From Candidatus Baltobacteraceae bacterium (GTDB lineage: Bacteria; Vulcanimicrobiota; Vulcanimicrobiia; Vulcanimicrobiales; Vulcanimicrobiaceae), in the NCBI GenBank assembly GCA_036489885.1, contig DASXEW010000003.1, positions 558,001 through 622,000 of the forward strand: a DNA stretch of 64,000 nt, given 5' to 3'. Below are positions 15,379 through 26,958 of this stretch, one piece after another. Within the stretch, counting starts at the first letter, position 1, and each line of letters opens with the position of its first letter. The notes under the pieces were generated by a model, which saw nothing but the letters and a program-made list of their open reading frames with translations, was not told where the DNA came from and searched no databases. The position numbers and the translations under genes are program-made.

Positions 15379-16533
15379 CGAAAGGGCCGCCCCCTCGCGT
15401 TGGGAGGCGACTAAGGAGGGAAGCAAGGAAGCGACGCGCTCGATCTCTTCCGCCGTGGTCCCCCGCCCCAGCGACAGGCGCAGGGTCGCCCCGTTCGCAC
15501 CGGCTTCACCCAGCGCAGCGATAACGTGGCTGGCTTCGAGCGAGCCGGCCGCACAGGCGCTCCCGGCCGAAGCGGCCACGCCGGCCAGGTCAAGGGCAAT
15601 CAGAAGCGATTCCGCATTGACCCCCGCAAATGCGAGGCTCGAGATCCCGGGCAGCCGCGCGACGCCGCGGGCGTTCACGTGAACGTGCGGCACAGCTGCC
15701 GTTACTTTGGCTTCGAGCGTGTCACGCAGCCCTGCGACTCGGGCGTTCGTGGCGTTCCGAGCGCCGTCGGCAAGCTCGAGGGCCTTGGCCATGCCGATGA
15801 CCCCGGAAACATTTTCGGTTCCTGCCCGGCGCCCACGCTCCTGACCGCCGCCGTGAATGAGCGGGGAGAGCGGAGTTCCATTCCGCACGTAGAGCGCCCC
15901 CACGCCCTTGGGTCCATAGAGCTTGTGCGCCGAGATCGCGAGTGCATCGACCCCGAGCGCGGTGACGTCGAGATCGAGCGTACCTGCAGCTTGCACGCCG
16001 TCGGTAAGGAAAACGATGCCGCGCGCGCGTGCGATTTCGACAAGCTGCGCGATCGGCTGAATCGTTCCGATCTCATTGTTGGCGTACATCACTGTTGCCA
16101 GAATGGTGTCGTCGCGCAACGCTTCGGCGAAGCGCGTCCGATCGACGACGCCATCGGAATCGACGGGAAGCAGCGTAACCTCGAAGCCTTCATCGCGTAA
16201 TGCACCTACGGTGTGAAGCACTGCGTGATGCTCGATCGCCGAAGTGACGACGTGCTTGCCGCGCGCGCGAGCGGCACGCGCCGCGCCGATGATCGCCATG
16301 TTGTCGGCTTCCGTCCCGCTCGCCGTGAAGATGATCTCTTTGGGCTTGCAGTGCAGAATCACCGCGATGCGCTCGCGCGCCGAATCGATCGCTGCACGTG
16401 CGCGCCGCCCTTCGGCGTGTATCGAGCTAGGATTGAAACCGTCGCGCGCAAAATACGGCTGCATCGCCTCGAGCACGTCGGCGGCAAGGGGCGTCGTCGC
16501 CGCATGGTCGAGATAGATGCGCGCGGCGCTCAC
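15373..16533 (-). CDS. cysteine desulfurase (NifS/IscS family)
   Basis: A 386-residue PLP enzyme that removes sulfur from cysteine for Fe-S clusters or tRNA thiolation. The N-terminal IYLDHAATTPL and the PLP-lysine motif SAHKLYGPKGVGALY are clear. The catalytic cysteine is in SAGSACAAGSLEASHV near residue 325. It starts with GTG overlapping the rarA stop (GTGA). It is not next to iscU or mnmA, so its partner is unknown. Confidence 0.93.
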   Translation of the reverse strand: MSAARIYLDHAATTPLAADVLEAMQPYFARDGFNPSSIHAEGRRARAAIDSARERIAVILHCKPKEIIFTASGTEADNMAIIGAARAARARGKHVVTSAIEHHAVLHTVGALRDEGFEVTLLPVDSDGVVDRTRFAEALRDDTILATVMYANNEIGTIQPIAQLVEIARARGIVFLTDGVQAAGTLDLDVTALGVDALAISAHKLYGPKGVGALYVRNGTPLSPLIHGGGQERGRRAGTENVSGVIGMAKALELADGARNATNARVAGLRDTLEAKVTAAVPHVHVNARGVARLPGISSLAFAGVNAESLLIALDLAGVAASAGSACAAGSLEASHVIAALGEAGANGATLRLSLGRGTTAEEIERVASLLPSLVASQREGAALSV

Positions 16534-17834
16534 TTCTGGTCCTCAAACGGATCGCGCTCGGGGGCTTTGGGACCGCGGCGTTTCTCGATCCAGTTGATGT
16601 ACTTGCGTTCTTCGCCTTGTTCGCCGGGCTGATAATATGCACGGTTGCGCAGCGACTCCGGCAAGTACGATTGCAGACGCTGCGCGGGCGGGAGATTTCC
16701 GCCTTCGCCCATTACCGCATAATCGTCGTGCGCGTAGCGATAGCCCTCGCCGTAGCCGAGATCTTCCATCAGCGGCGTCGGCGCGTTCCGCAAATGAAGC
16801 GGGACCGGTTCGTTGCGCGTGTTCTGCACGTCGAGGGAGGCCGCTCCATAAGAACGGCCGACGCTGTTGCTCTTCGGCGCTAGCGCGAGATAAAGCGTCG
16901 CATGGGCTAGCGGATAGAAGCCTTCGGGCATCCCGATGAAATGGACGGCTTGTTGCGCGGCGACCGCGACGGAAAGCGCACGCGAGTCGGCAAGACCGAC
17001 ATCTTCGCTAGCTAGAATCACGAGACGGCGCACGATGAAGAGCGGATCCTCCCCGCCATCGATCATACGCGCCAACCAATAGAGCGCGCCGTCCGGATCG
17101 CTGCCGCGTATCGTCTTTATAAAAGCGCTAACCGTGTCGTAATGCGACTCGCCGGCCTTGTCGTAACCGGTCGCGCGCCGCTGCAGCGCTTCCGCGACCG
17201 TGGCGGATTCGATCAGGCCGTCATTGGCAATTGTGGCCGCGAATTCGAGCGTATTAAGTGCCGCGCGCGCGTCGCCGTTTGCGAGATTGACGAGCGCATC
17301 GCGCGCCGCGGGCTCGAGGACGATCTTGGATTTTCCGAGGCCACGTTCGGGATCGTGCAGCGCGCGGTCGACGATCGCGGCAATCTGTTCGTCGCCGAGC
17401 GCGTGTAAAACGAAGACGCGTGAACGCGAGAGCAGCGCCGAGATCACTTCAAACGACGGATTCTCGGTCGTCGCGCCGATCAGCGTGATCGTCCCGTCCT
17501 CGACATAAGGCAGGACCGCATCTTGTTGCGCTTTGTTGAAGCGATGAATCTCATCGACGAATAAGACGGTGCGGCGCCCCGTCTTCTGAAGCTCTTGTGC
17601 GCCGCTGGCGACTTTTCGCAAATCCGCGACTCCCGCGCTTACGGCGGACAACGCGACGAAGCGCGCGCCCGTCGTCGCGGCGATGATCTCGGCAAGCGTC
17701 GTCTTTCCGGTGCCGGGCGGTCCCCATAAAATCATCGATGGCACCGTGTCCGACTCGATTGCGCGCCGCAGCGCGTGACCCGGTCCGATCAGATGCTCTT
17801 GGCCGACGAATTCGTCGAGTGAATGCGGCCGCAT
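16530..17834 (-). CDS. rarA: replication-associated recombination AAA ATPase RarA/MgsA
   Basis: The protein acts at stalled replication forks. It has the Walker A GPPGTGKTTLAEII, the Walker B region LFVDEIHRFNKAQQ, sensor GATTENPSFEVI, and the tetramerisation and MgsA C-terminal domains. The ATG at 17834 starts at MRPHSLDEFVGQEHL. Homologues normally have about 20-30 residues before this, ending PLAxRMRP, and the upstream in-frame sequence (PLFGDAVEP ... PNAPLAARM) matches. The true start is therefore likely non-ATG, for example CTG at 17906 or ATA overlapping the previous stop. Confidence 0.92.
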   Translation of the reverse strand: MRPHSLDEFVGQEHLIGPGHALRRAIESDTVPSMILWGPPGTGKTTLAEIIAATTGARFVALSAVSAGVADLRKVASGAQELQKTGRRTVLFVDEIHRFNKAQQDAVLPYVEDGTITLIGATTENPSFEVISALLSRSRVFVLHALGDEQIAAIVDRALHDPERGLGKSKIVLEPAARDALVNLANGDARAALNTLEFAATIANDGLIESATVAEALQRRATGYDKAGESHYDTVSAFIKTIRGSDPDGALYWLARMIDGGEDPLFIVRRLVILASEDVGLADSRALSVAVAAQQAVHFIGMPEGFYPLAHATLYLALAPKSNSVGRSYGAASLDVQNTRNEPVPLHLRNAPTPLMEDLGYGEGYRYAHDDYAVMGEGGNLPPAQRLQSYLPESLRNRAYYQPGEQGEERKYINWIEKRRGPKAPERDPFEDQK

Positions 17835-17917
17835 GCGCGCCGCGAGCGGCGCATTCGGGGGCGGCCGCTTGCGCGAACGCTGCGGCTCGACCGCATCGCC
17901 GAACAGCGGCTGCGTGG

Positions 17918-18643
17918 TTATCTCCGCTTCTTCGGCGGCTTCGTCGGAGCGGGCGTTCCCGGCGGCGCAGTCTGCACCGGGGCACGAATCTGGAACGGCG
18001 CTCCGGGCTTTCCGGTCGCCGTTACCGTTTCGCTTGCCGTGTCGTACGTAACGTTGTCGGCGATCATGGACTGTCCGGTGCTCGTGTCGTCGATGTGCAC
18101 GTCGCCGGTGAGAACGAGCATATGCTTGAGCTGGTCGAGTTGACCGCGCGCGGCGGTGACGACCTTCGTGCCCTGCGTGAACTTCACGTTTCCGATCGCA
18201 GTGTAATTTTTCGTCGGCCCGTCGACGTCGAGTTCGTCGCTCGTCAGCGTTTGCGGATCACTCGAGGCGGTCTTCGCCGTGATGCCGACCGTTGAAACGG
18301 GCTTCGCGTTGTGCAGGATGACGTGGCCCGTGATCTTCACACTTTTTGTGATCGAATTACCGGTCGCATGATCGCCGGTAACATCCGTCCCCGGTTGCGT
18401 GAACTTCACATCGCTCGGAATCGTGAAATCGCCGTTGCGCTGATTCCAAGTTAGATTCTGTCCGCTGATGGTGTACACACCCGGATCGTTGAGCGTCGCA
18501 CCAGCCGATGGCGCGGCGCTCGGCGGATGCGTGGGCGGCGGAGCCGGCGTCGACGTCGGCGCGGCAAATGCAATCGCACTCGGCGACGCCAAAAGGGCCG
18601 AGCTCAGGACGACGAGCTTGAAATGTTTACGTGCTTTGTTCAC
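17918..18643 (-). CDS. LptA/OstA-like periplasmic protein
   Basis: The 241-residue product has a signal peptide after the GTG start (MNKARKHFKLVVLSSALLA) and a Pro/Thr-rich linker. It then has repeated beta-strand units with alternating DxxxGN and G-rich turns, as in the OstA-like beta-jellyroll of LptA. LptA bridges the inner and outer membranes and carries LPS. This fits the LPS genes later in the window, but the similarity is by pattern only. The GTG overlaps the tsaC stop by 4 bases. The C-terminus is Pro/Lys rich. Confidence 0.7.
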   Translation of the reverse strand: MNKARKHFKLVVLSSALLASPSAIAFAAPTSTPAPPPTHPPSAAPSAGATLNDPGVYTISGQNLTWNQRNGDFTIPSDVKFTQPGTDVTGDHATGNSITKSVKITGHVILHNAKPVSTVGITAKTASSDPQTLTSDELDVDGPTKNYTAIGNVKFTQGTKVVTAARGQLDQLKHMLVLTGDVHIDDTSTGQSMIADNVTYDTASETVTATGKPGAPFQIRAPVQTAPPGTPAPTKPPKKRR

Positions 18644-19302
18644 TGATGCGGATCGTAGGGCCGCGCTATGTTGGTACCCAGCTTCTCTTCCAAGACCTCT
18701 GCGGAAATCACGCCGTTGCGCACAATGCGTACAATCGGGCGCGTGATGTCCAATATCGTCGAGCGCGCGCGCTGTGGCGTTGGTCCGTCGAGCACGGCGA
18801 GATCGCAATCCGGAAGAAGCAAGAGGTCGTCGTCGCCCCAATACGGCGGATCATCGCCGCGGCTAGCGCTCGTCCCGGCGAGCGGACCGCAGCGATCCAA
18901 GATTGCGGAAGCCAGCGGATGATCGGGAACGCGCAACCCAAGGCCATCGTTCCCCCACGTTACGCGCTCCGGAATAAATGCCGGTCGCGGAATGACGAGA
19001 GCGATCGGCCCGGGCATCGTGCGGCGCACCGCAACGGCCGCAAACGGATTTGCGCTCGTGTACTCGAGCGCTTCTTGCACGCTCGCAAGATAGAGGCTCA
19101 GCGGACCTTCGTGCGGCCGCGCTTTGCTTGCGTAGATCTTTCCGATTGCATCGCGCTCGTACGGATCGCATCCGATCGAATAGACGGTGTCCGTCGGATA
19201 CACGACGATGCCGCCGCTTTCGACGACGGCGGCAACAGCGTCTAAAACAACTTCGAGCGGTTCCTTACGCGCGTCGATAACGTTCTTAACGGCGCTTCGC
19301 AT
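18640..19302 (-). CDS. tsaC: L-threonylcarbamoyladenylate synthase (TsaC/Sua5/YciO family)
   Basis: The enzyme makes threonylcarbamoyl-AMP for the t6A37 modification of ANN-decoding tRNAs. The 220 residues show IVVYPTDTVYSIGCDP near residue 33, the KARPHEGPLSLYL lysine/arginine motif near 60 and the ATP-site RSTILDI near 180. The C-terminal Sua5 extension is missing, so it is a TsaC-type protein. It is co-directional and coupled with the LptA-like gene. Confidence 0.88.
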   Translation of the reverse strand: MRSAVKNVIDARKEPLEVVLDAVAAVVESGGIVVYPTDTVYSIGCDPYERDAIGKIYASKARPHEGPLSLYLASVQEALEYTSANPFAAVAVRRTMPGPIALVIPRPAFIPERVTWGNDGLGLRVPDHPLASAILDRCGPLAGTSASRGDDPPYWGDDDLLLLPDCDLAVLDGPTPQRARSTILDITRPIVRIVRNGVISAEVLEEKLGTNIARPYDPHQ

Positions 19303-19311
19303 GGAATTCTC

Positions 19312-20340
<1,029 letters not shown>

Positions 20341-21693
20341 TTACATAGCGACCTTGGGATACTCGCTCGTTTCGAAAAGGCCGGCAGGCTCGGAGAGGGG
20401 CGTGATGCCGCTGCTCCTGCGTACTTGTGCGCCAAGTGTCGTCAGCATCTCTTCTAGGCGCTCGTGTCCGCGGTCGATGTATTCGAGGCCCATGATCTCG
20501 GTTTCACCCGCAGCTGCCAGGCCCGCGACGACGAGCGCTGCGCCGGCGCGAATGTCCGGAGCTTCGACAGGCGCCCCGGTCAAGCGCTCGGTTCCTTTGA
20601 TCAAGGCCGTATTGCTTTCCATCGAGACGCGTACGTCCGCGCCCATACGTGCGAGCTCGTTGACGTACGAGAAGCGCGCATTGAAGATCGTCTCCTCGAC
20701 GACGCTCGTCCCGGGGCACGTGCACAAGAACGAGAGCATCGGCGGCTGCAGATCGGTCGCGAAGCCCGGATAGGGTGCGGTCAGAATGTCGGTCCCGCCC
20801 TTGACGGCGTCGGCCTCGATGCGAATGTAATCATCGCCGGTCTCGACCTTGACGCCGCATTCCGTGAGCTTGCCGAGCAGCGCTTCGAGATGCGAGGGGC
20901 GGCAATCCGTAACGGTCACCTTGCCGCGGGTCGCGGCACCGCAGAGCGCGAGGGTTCCGGCCACAATCCGGTCGGGGATGATCGTGTACTCAACGCCGTG
21001 CAGCTCTTTGACGCCGTCGATGACGAGCGTCTCGGTACCGATGCCTTTGATTTTCGCGCCCATGAGCGCCAGAAATTGCGCGAGATCGACGACTTCGGGT
21101 TCGAGCGCTGCATTCTCGATTATCGTTTCGCCCGAGGCCGTAACGGCGGCCAGCATGGCGTTTTTCGTGGCGCCGATGCTCGGGGTACGCAACGAGATCT
21201 TGCCTGCCTTCAGGCGTTTTCCGCCCGCGTCCGCGACCAAATATCCGTGCTCGTTCTTTACGTTCGCGCCGAGAGAGCGGAATGCGGATTCGTGCATATC
21301 GGTGGCCCGGGTCCCGAGAACGCAGCCGCCGGGCAGCGGGACTTCGGCCTTTCCGAACCGGCCCAAGAGCGCGCCCGTAACGTCAAATGATGCGGCCAGC
21401 TTGCGGACCAGCGTATACGGCGCCCGATGCGTCCCGACGTTGGTCGAGTCGATCGTCAGCGTGTGGCTGTCTTCGAGCGTCAACCGCGCACCGAGTGCCT
21501 CGAGCAGCGACCACATCACCGAAACGTCGGTGATCCGCGGAATACGATGGAGCGTTACCTTGCCCTTAGCCAATAGCGACGCTGCCATGATGGGCAGGGC
21601 AGCATTCTTAGCGCCCTGTGTACGGACCTCACCATTTAGCTGGTACCCCCCGCGAATACGCAGAGTGGTCTCCAGCCTATCTAAGAAATTCAA
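20341..21693 (-). CDS. murA: UDP-N-acetylglucosamine 1-carboxyvinyltransferase
   Basis: MurA adds enolpyruvate to UDP-GlcNAc, the first committed step of peptidoglycan synthesis. QGAKNAALP holds the conserved Lys and Asn. The fosfomycin-target Cys is in PLPGGCVLGTRATDM. DCRPSHLEAL and the final GLEYIDRGHERLEE are also typical. Homology starts at RIRGGYQLNGEV. The listed TTG (21693) has TGGAG 4-5 bases upstream and gives 450 residues. CTG at 21663, with GGAG 6 bases upstream, would give 440. An apparent longer frame starting at 21873 is unlikely. Murein genes atpC-murA-mreB are probably an ancestral neighbourhood. Confidence 0.93.
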   Translation of the reverse strand: MNFLDRLETTLRIRGGYQLNGEVRTQGAKNAALPIMAASLLAKGKVTLHRIPRITDVSVMWSLLEALGARLTLEDSHTLTIDSTNVGTHRAPYTLVRKLAASFDVTGALLGRFGKAEVPLPGGCVLGTRATDMHESAFRSLGANVKNEHGYLVADAGGKRLKAGKISLRTPSIGATKNAMLAAVTASGETIIENAALEPEVVDLAQFLALMGAKIKGIGTETLVIDGVKELHGVEYTIIPDRIVAGTLALCGAATRGKVTVTDCRPSHLEALLGKLTECGVKVETGDDYIRIEADAVKGGTDILTAPYPGFATDLQPPMLSFLCTCPGTSVVEETIFNARFSYVNELARMGADVRVSMESNTALIKGTERLTGAPVEAPDIRAGAALVVAGLAAAGETEIMGLEYIDRGHERLEEMLTTLGAQVRRSSGITPLSEPAGLFETSEYPKVAM

Positions 21694-21784
21694 GTGTCTC
21701 CAGAGTTCGCTTTCCCCAATAGAGTTTCCGCGCAATGGGTAACCTGGTACCCTAACCAAGGGTGTTTTGCCCGGAAGGAGCGAC

Positions 21785-23083
21785 ATGGCTACCGCTGCGA
21801 TGGGCCGGTCTCGGCCGCGCACCAATCTGCGTTGGTTGATTGGTCTTTTGCTCGGTTTCGGAATTTTGATCAACTATTTCGACCGCGTAAATCTCTCCGT
21901 TGCGCATCCCGCGTTCACCCACGATTTCGGAATCACCGACGTGGAGTTCGGTTATCTCTCGAGCGGCTTCGCGTGGACGTATGCCATCTTGCAAATACCC
22001 GTCGGTCTGATACTTGATCGCTACGGCGTCATCTCGATCGGACGCATCGGCGCATTCTTCTGGGGAATCGCGTGCTTCATCACGTCCGCGGCTTCGGGAT
22101 TTTGGCACATCTTTATCTCTCGATTGATTCTCGGCGTCGCCGAGGCGCCGGCGTTTCCGGTCAGCTCGAAGGCGACGGGATATTGGTTCCCGCTCAGCGA
22201 GCGCGGACTCGCGACGTCGCTCTTCGATGCGGCCGCGAAATTCTCGAACGTGATCGGTGTTCCGATCGTAGCTGCGATCGCATTCTACTTCGGTTGGCGC
22301 GCGATGTTCGTCGTCACCGGCATCATGAGTCTGATCTACTTTGCGCTGTTCTATATTTTCTACCGGAGCCCGAGTCAAGACAAACGCCTCGATGACGACG
22401 AGCGCCGTTACATCGTCGAAGGCGGCGCGCAACCCGAAGGCGTTTCTGCAGTCGGCGGCGGCGCGACGCTCGGATATTTGCTCACCAAAGCCAAGGTGTG
22501 GGGACTCACAATCGGCTTTGCCGCATATGGTTATTCGTTCTATCTGTTCTTGACGTGGTTGCCCAGTTATCTAGTGAAAACGCAGCACTGGGATATTCTC
22601 AAATCCGGCTTGTACACGGCGATTCCGTGGGGGGTTGCGACCGTCACCGATCTCGTCATCGGGGGATGGCTCGTCGACTATCTGATATCGCGCGGCATGG
22701 AATCAACGCGCGTGCGCAAGTTCTTCCTCATCCTCGGCATGCTGCTCGGGCTTGCGATTGCGGGCGCGACGACGACGAGCGATCCGAACATTGCAATTAT
22801 CTGGATTTCGATTGCACTTGGCGGGCTTGCGTTCTCGGCGCCGATCGGGTGGTCGATTCCGGCACTGATCGCGCCCAAGGGCAGCGTCGGCACGGTCGGC
22901 TCGATCATGAATTTCCTCAACAACGTCGCCGGCATCGCGGCGCCGATCATCACCGGCTACGTCATCGGCGGGACGAATTCGTTTTCGACGGCGTTCCTGA
23001 TCGCAGCCGTTGTGCTCGTGATCGGAATTCTCTCGTACGTGTTCTTGCTCGGCAAGATCGAACCGATCCCGGAACCCACGTAG
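21785..23083 (+). CDS. MFS transporter, anion:cation symporter (ACS) type
   Basis: Twelve hydrophobic segments in 432 residues. The N-terminus has the ACS-type NYFDRVNLSVAHPAF near residue 28 and an RYGVISIGRIG-like loop 2-3. These transporters take up sugar acids such as hexuronates, galactonate or gluconate by proton symport. The start is fixed by GGAAGGAG four bases before the ATG. The next gene, a gluconokinase-like enzyme, follows after 1 base, which favours a sugar-acid substrate. GGGTA-ACCTGG-TACCC upstream (about 21737-21752) could be an operator. Confidence 0.88.
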   Translation: MATAAMGRSRPRTNLRWLIGLLLGFGILINYFDRVNLSVAHPAFTHDFGITDVEFGYLSSGFAWTYAILQIPVGLILDRYGVISIGRIGAFFWGIACFITSAASGFWHIFISRLILGVAEAPAFPVSSKATGYWFPLSERGLATSLFDAAAKFSNVIGVPIVAAIAFYFGWRAMFVVTGIMSLIYFALFYIFYRSPSQDKRLDDDERRYIVEGGAQPEGVSAVGGGATLGYLLTKAKVWGLTIGFAAYGYSFYLFLTWLPSYLVKTQHWDILKSGLYTAIPWGVATVTDLVIGGWLVDYLISRGMESTRVRKFFLILGMLLGLAIAGATTTSDPNIAIIWISIALGGLAFSAPIGWSIPALIAPKGSVGTVGSIMNFLNNVAGIAAPIITGYVIGGTNSFSTAFLIAAVVLVIGILSYVFLLGKIEPIPEPT

Positions 23084-23084
23084 C

Positions 23085-24641
23085 ATGACGGGCGAAGGCG
23101 CCCTCATCGGCATCGATCTCGGCACGACCGCCGTCAAAGTCGTCGCCAACGCTGCTTCGGACGGCCGCGAGCTGTCCGAAGCGACGAAACGTTACGCGCT
23201 CTCGACGCCAGCACCGGGCCACGTCGAACAAGACGCCGACGAGATCTATCGCGCGACGATGGAATCTCTTCGCAAAGTCGTCGACGAGATCAAGCTGCGC
23301 GCCGTGCAGCCGCTTGCAATCGGCTTCTCGGCCGCGATGCACGGCGTGCTGGCCCTCGACGAGCGCGGCGAGCCGATCTCGCCGCTCATCAACTGGATGG
23401 ACCGCCGCAGCGCCGAGATTGCAGAAGGCTGGCGCGAAGACGGAACGGCAGAGGATCTCTACGCGCGGACCGGCGCGCCAATGCACCCGATGCTGCCGCT
23501 CTGCAAACTGCGCTGGCTTTCGGAAAACGATCCCGCGCTCTTCAAGCGCGCGTCCCGGTTCGTTGGGATGAAAGAGCTCTTCATCCATCGCTGGACCGGT
23601 GAATGGCTCGTCGATCACGCTATCGGGACGGCGACGGGTATGCTCGATACGCGCACACGCATGTGGGATCCAAAAGCGCTGGCCGCCGCATGTATCGAAC
23701 CCGAGAGGCTTTCGGAGCCGGCTGCATGTTCAACGAAGCGGACCATCACACGCGCACAAGTCGCAAGCGCACTCGGCATCGACGAGAAGACCGCGATCGT
23801 CCTAGCCTCGAGCGACGGCGCGCTTGCGAATCTCGGATCGGGCGCGATCTCAACCGATCTCGCGGCGCTGACACTCGGAACGAGCGGCGCGGTCCGCATC
23901 GTGTGCGACGCGCCGGTGCTCGACAAAGCGTGCCGGACATTCTGCTATATCTTCGATGACAAGCATTGGCTCGTCGGTGGACCGACGAGCTCGGCGGGCG
24001 CGGTGCTCGAGTGGCTTTTTGCATTGCTGCTCGGCGACGTGCCGCGAGATCAGCGCTTCACGCGCGCCGTCGATCTCGCAAGCCAATGCAAACCCGGCGC
24101 CGAGGGTTTGACGATGCTGCCTTTTCTCTCCGGCGAGCGCGCGCCATATTGGCGCGGCGATCTGCGCGGTGCGTTCCTGAACCTCGATCTCTCGCACGAA
24201 CCCAAACACATTGTACGCGCAGCTTTCGAGGGCGTCGTGTTCGCGATCTATACGGTTCAGCGCGTCATGCGAGAGCTGAAGATCGATCCGCAAGCGCTCT
24301 TACTCTCAGGCGGCCTCACGCACGCACCGCTCGTGCGCCAAATGATCGCGGATGTGTTCGAATGTGAAACGCGTGTCTCCGATCATGACGAAGCTTCAGC
24401 ATTCGGCGCAGCAATGTACGCGGGGCTCGCAACGGGCGTGCTGCGTTCGATCGAGGACGTGAGCTCGCGGATCAAGACTTCGAGCGTCCATCGCCCCAAT
24501 CGCGAGTTATCCACAGTCTACCGGGAGGCGTTCGCGCGCTTCGAGGACCGGGTCCGGGACGAGGTCTGCAGGCTAAGCCGCCCAGGGCTCAAGTCTCCCA
24601 TTCCAACGGCCGATGAAATTAGTGCGGCCGGTCGGATATAG
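23085..24641 (+). CDS. gntK: FGGY-family sugar kinase, probable gluconokinase
   Basis: An ATP-dependent kinase of 518 residues. IGIDLGTTAVKVV (8-20) is the phosphate-1 motif. SAAMHGVLALDE and INWMDRRS resemble gluconokinases. LTLGTSGAVRIVCDAP and LLLSGGLTHAPLVRQM are the later nucleotide motifs. Gluconokinase is preferred over xylulokinase by these motifs and by the linked ACS transporter, but the substrate is not proved. It and the transporter form a plus-strand cassette placed between the atp operon and murA. Confidence 0.85.
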   Translation: MTGEGALIGIDLGTTAVKVVANAASDGRELSEATKRYALSTPAPGHVEQDADEIYRATMESLRKVVDEIKLRAVQPLAIGFSAAMHGVLALDERGEPISPLINWMDRRSAEIAEGWREDGTAEDLYARTGAPMHPMLPLCKLRWLSENDPALFKRASRFVGMKELFIHRWTGEWLVDHAIGTATGMLDTRTRMWDPKALAAACIEPERLSEPAACSTKRTITRAQVASALGIDEKTAIVLASSDGALANLGSGAISTDLAALTLGTSGAVRIVCDAPVLDKACRTFCYIFDDKHWLVGGPTSSAGAVLEWLFALLLGDVPRDQRFTRAVDLASQCKPGAEGLTMLPFLSGERAPYWRGDLRGAFLNLDLSHEPKHIVRAAFEGVVFAIYTVQRVMRELKIDPQALLLSGGLTHAPLVRQMIADVFECETRVSDHDEASAFGAAMYAGLATGVLRSIEDVSSRIKTSSVHRPNRELSTVYREAFARFEDRVRDEVCRLSRPGLKSPIPTADEISAAGRI

Positions 24642-24668
24642 GTCCTCCTAATCCTCCTATATTCCGAC
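24631..24668 (+). promoter_or_regulatory. inverted repeat with CCTCCT loop before a small gene
   Basis: GTCGGATATAGG and CCTATATTCCGAC form a near-perfect 12-13 bp stem with one bulge around the gluconokinase stop codon. The loop and 3' flank carry two CCTCCTA units, the same sequence as the anti-Shine-Dalgarno of 16S rRNA. They could pair with the GGAG before the next start codon at 24700. It is a candidate translational control site. Confidence 0.4.
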
Positions 24669-24699
24669 CCGGTCCGCAAATATTCACCGGAGTACTGGA

Positions 24700-24978
24700 T
24701 TGCAAGCACCCGAGGATTTCGACGCCTTCTTGCGCGGGCTCTTGGAGAACCCAAGCAGCACCAGCACCCAACGCCGGTTTTCCACCGACGATCGTTCGCT
24801 TATAGAGCGCATGCTTCGTGCGATGGAAGAGGGTGCACATGGCGTCATCCTGGTCAAGCATCCCGACGAGCGTCTCGAATATTTGATTGCGAACGCAGAT
24901 CGAATCCAAGCGATAGGACTCATGGCGCAAGCCATAGACCGAAACGCGCAGATTGCCTCCGAGCGCAGGCGCGGCTAA
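24700..24978 (+). CDS. small conserved-type protein of unknown function, 92 aa
   Basis: The frame starts with TTG (GGAG, 7-base spacing) and encodes an acidic-to-basic, mostly helical soluble protein. It has no recognised domain. The central part GVILVKHPDERLEYLIANADR looks like a compact alpha/beta segment. It ends before a strong terminator. It may be part of the sugar-acid cassette or independent. Confidence 0.5.
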   Translation: MQAPEDFDAFLRGLLENPSSTSTQRRFSTDDRSLIERMLRAMEEGAHGVILVKHPDERLEYLIANADRIQAIGLMAQAIDRNAQIASERRRG

Positions 24979-24994
24979 CCCGCGTCAGAGATAG

Positions 24995-25024
24995 AAAGCC
25001 GGCATGAGCCGGCTTTTTCTTTTT
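24995..25024 (+). terminator. bidirectional rho-independent terminator
   Basis: AAAGCCGGC (24995-25003) pairs with GCCGGCTTT (25008-25016) around the loop ATGA, followed by TTCTTTTT on the plus strand. It ends the small-gene transcript and, less strongly, the convergent ATP synthase operon, whose atpC stop is at 25025-25023. Confidence 0.85.
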
Positions 25025-25439
25025 AGTGCATGCCTGCGATATAGAGCTTTGCGTGTGCGAGATCGATGATCGACTGCTCGCGGCGATAAGCTTCGAGATC
25101 ACCGCCGGCTGAACGCTGGCGCTCCTGCGCCGTAGACAGGTCGCGACGCGTCTCGTCGATGTTGATGTCGTTGCGCTCGAAGGCTGCGTCAACGAGCAGC
25201 GTGATGCGATCCGGAAGCACTTGCAGAAAGCCTTCGCCCGTCGCTAGCTCCAGGCGTTTCGTCGCGCCACCTTCGACGACATTGGCACGCAGCACGCCGG
25301 GCCGCACCGTGGTGAGATAGGGGGCATGATGGGGCAGAATGCCGGTCTCGCCTTCAGTGCCGGTCGCGATCACGAGCTCCGCTTCACCGTCGAAACGGAC
25401 GGCGATCGGCGTGATCAGCTTGAACGCAACGCTGGCCAA
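25023..25439 (-). CDS. atpC: ATP synthase F1 epsilon subunit
   Basis: A 138-residue subunit of the central stalk that inhibits ATP hydrolysis and couples rotation. GETGILPHHAPYLTTVRPGVL in the N-terminal beta-barrel (about 30-50) is characteristic. A C-terminal helical hairpin with AQERQRSAGGDLE follows. It is the last gene of the atp operon, 1 base after atpD. Confidence 0.93.
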   Translation of the reverse strand: MASVAFKLITPIAVRFDGEAELVIATGTEGETGILPHHAPYLTTVRPGVLRANVVEGGATKRLELATGEGFLQVLPDRITLLVDAAFERNDINIDETRRDLSTAQERQRSAGGDLEAYRREQSIIDLAHAKLYIAGMH

Positions 25440-25440
25440 A

Positions 25441-26958
<1,518 letters not shown>

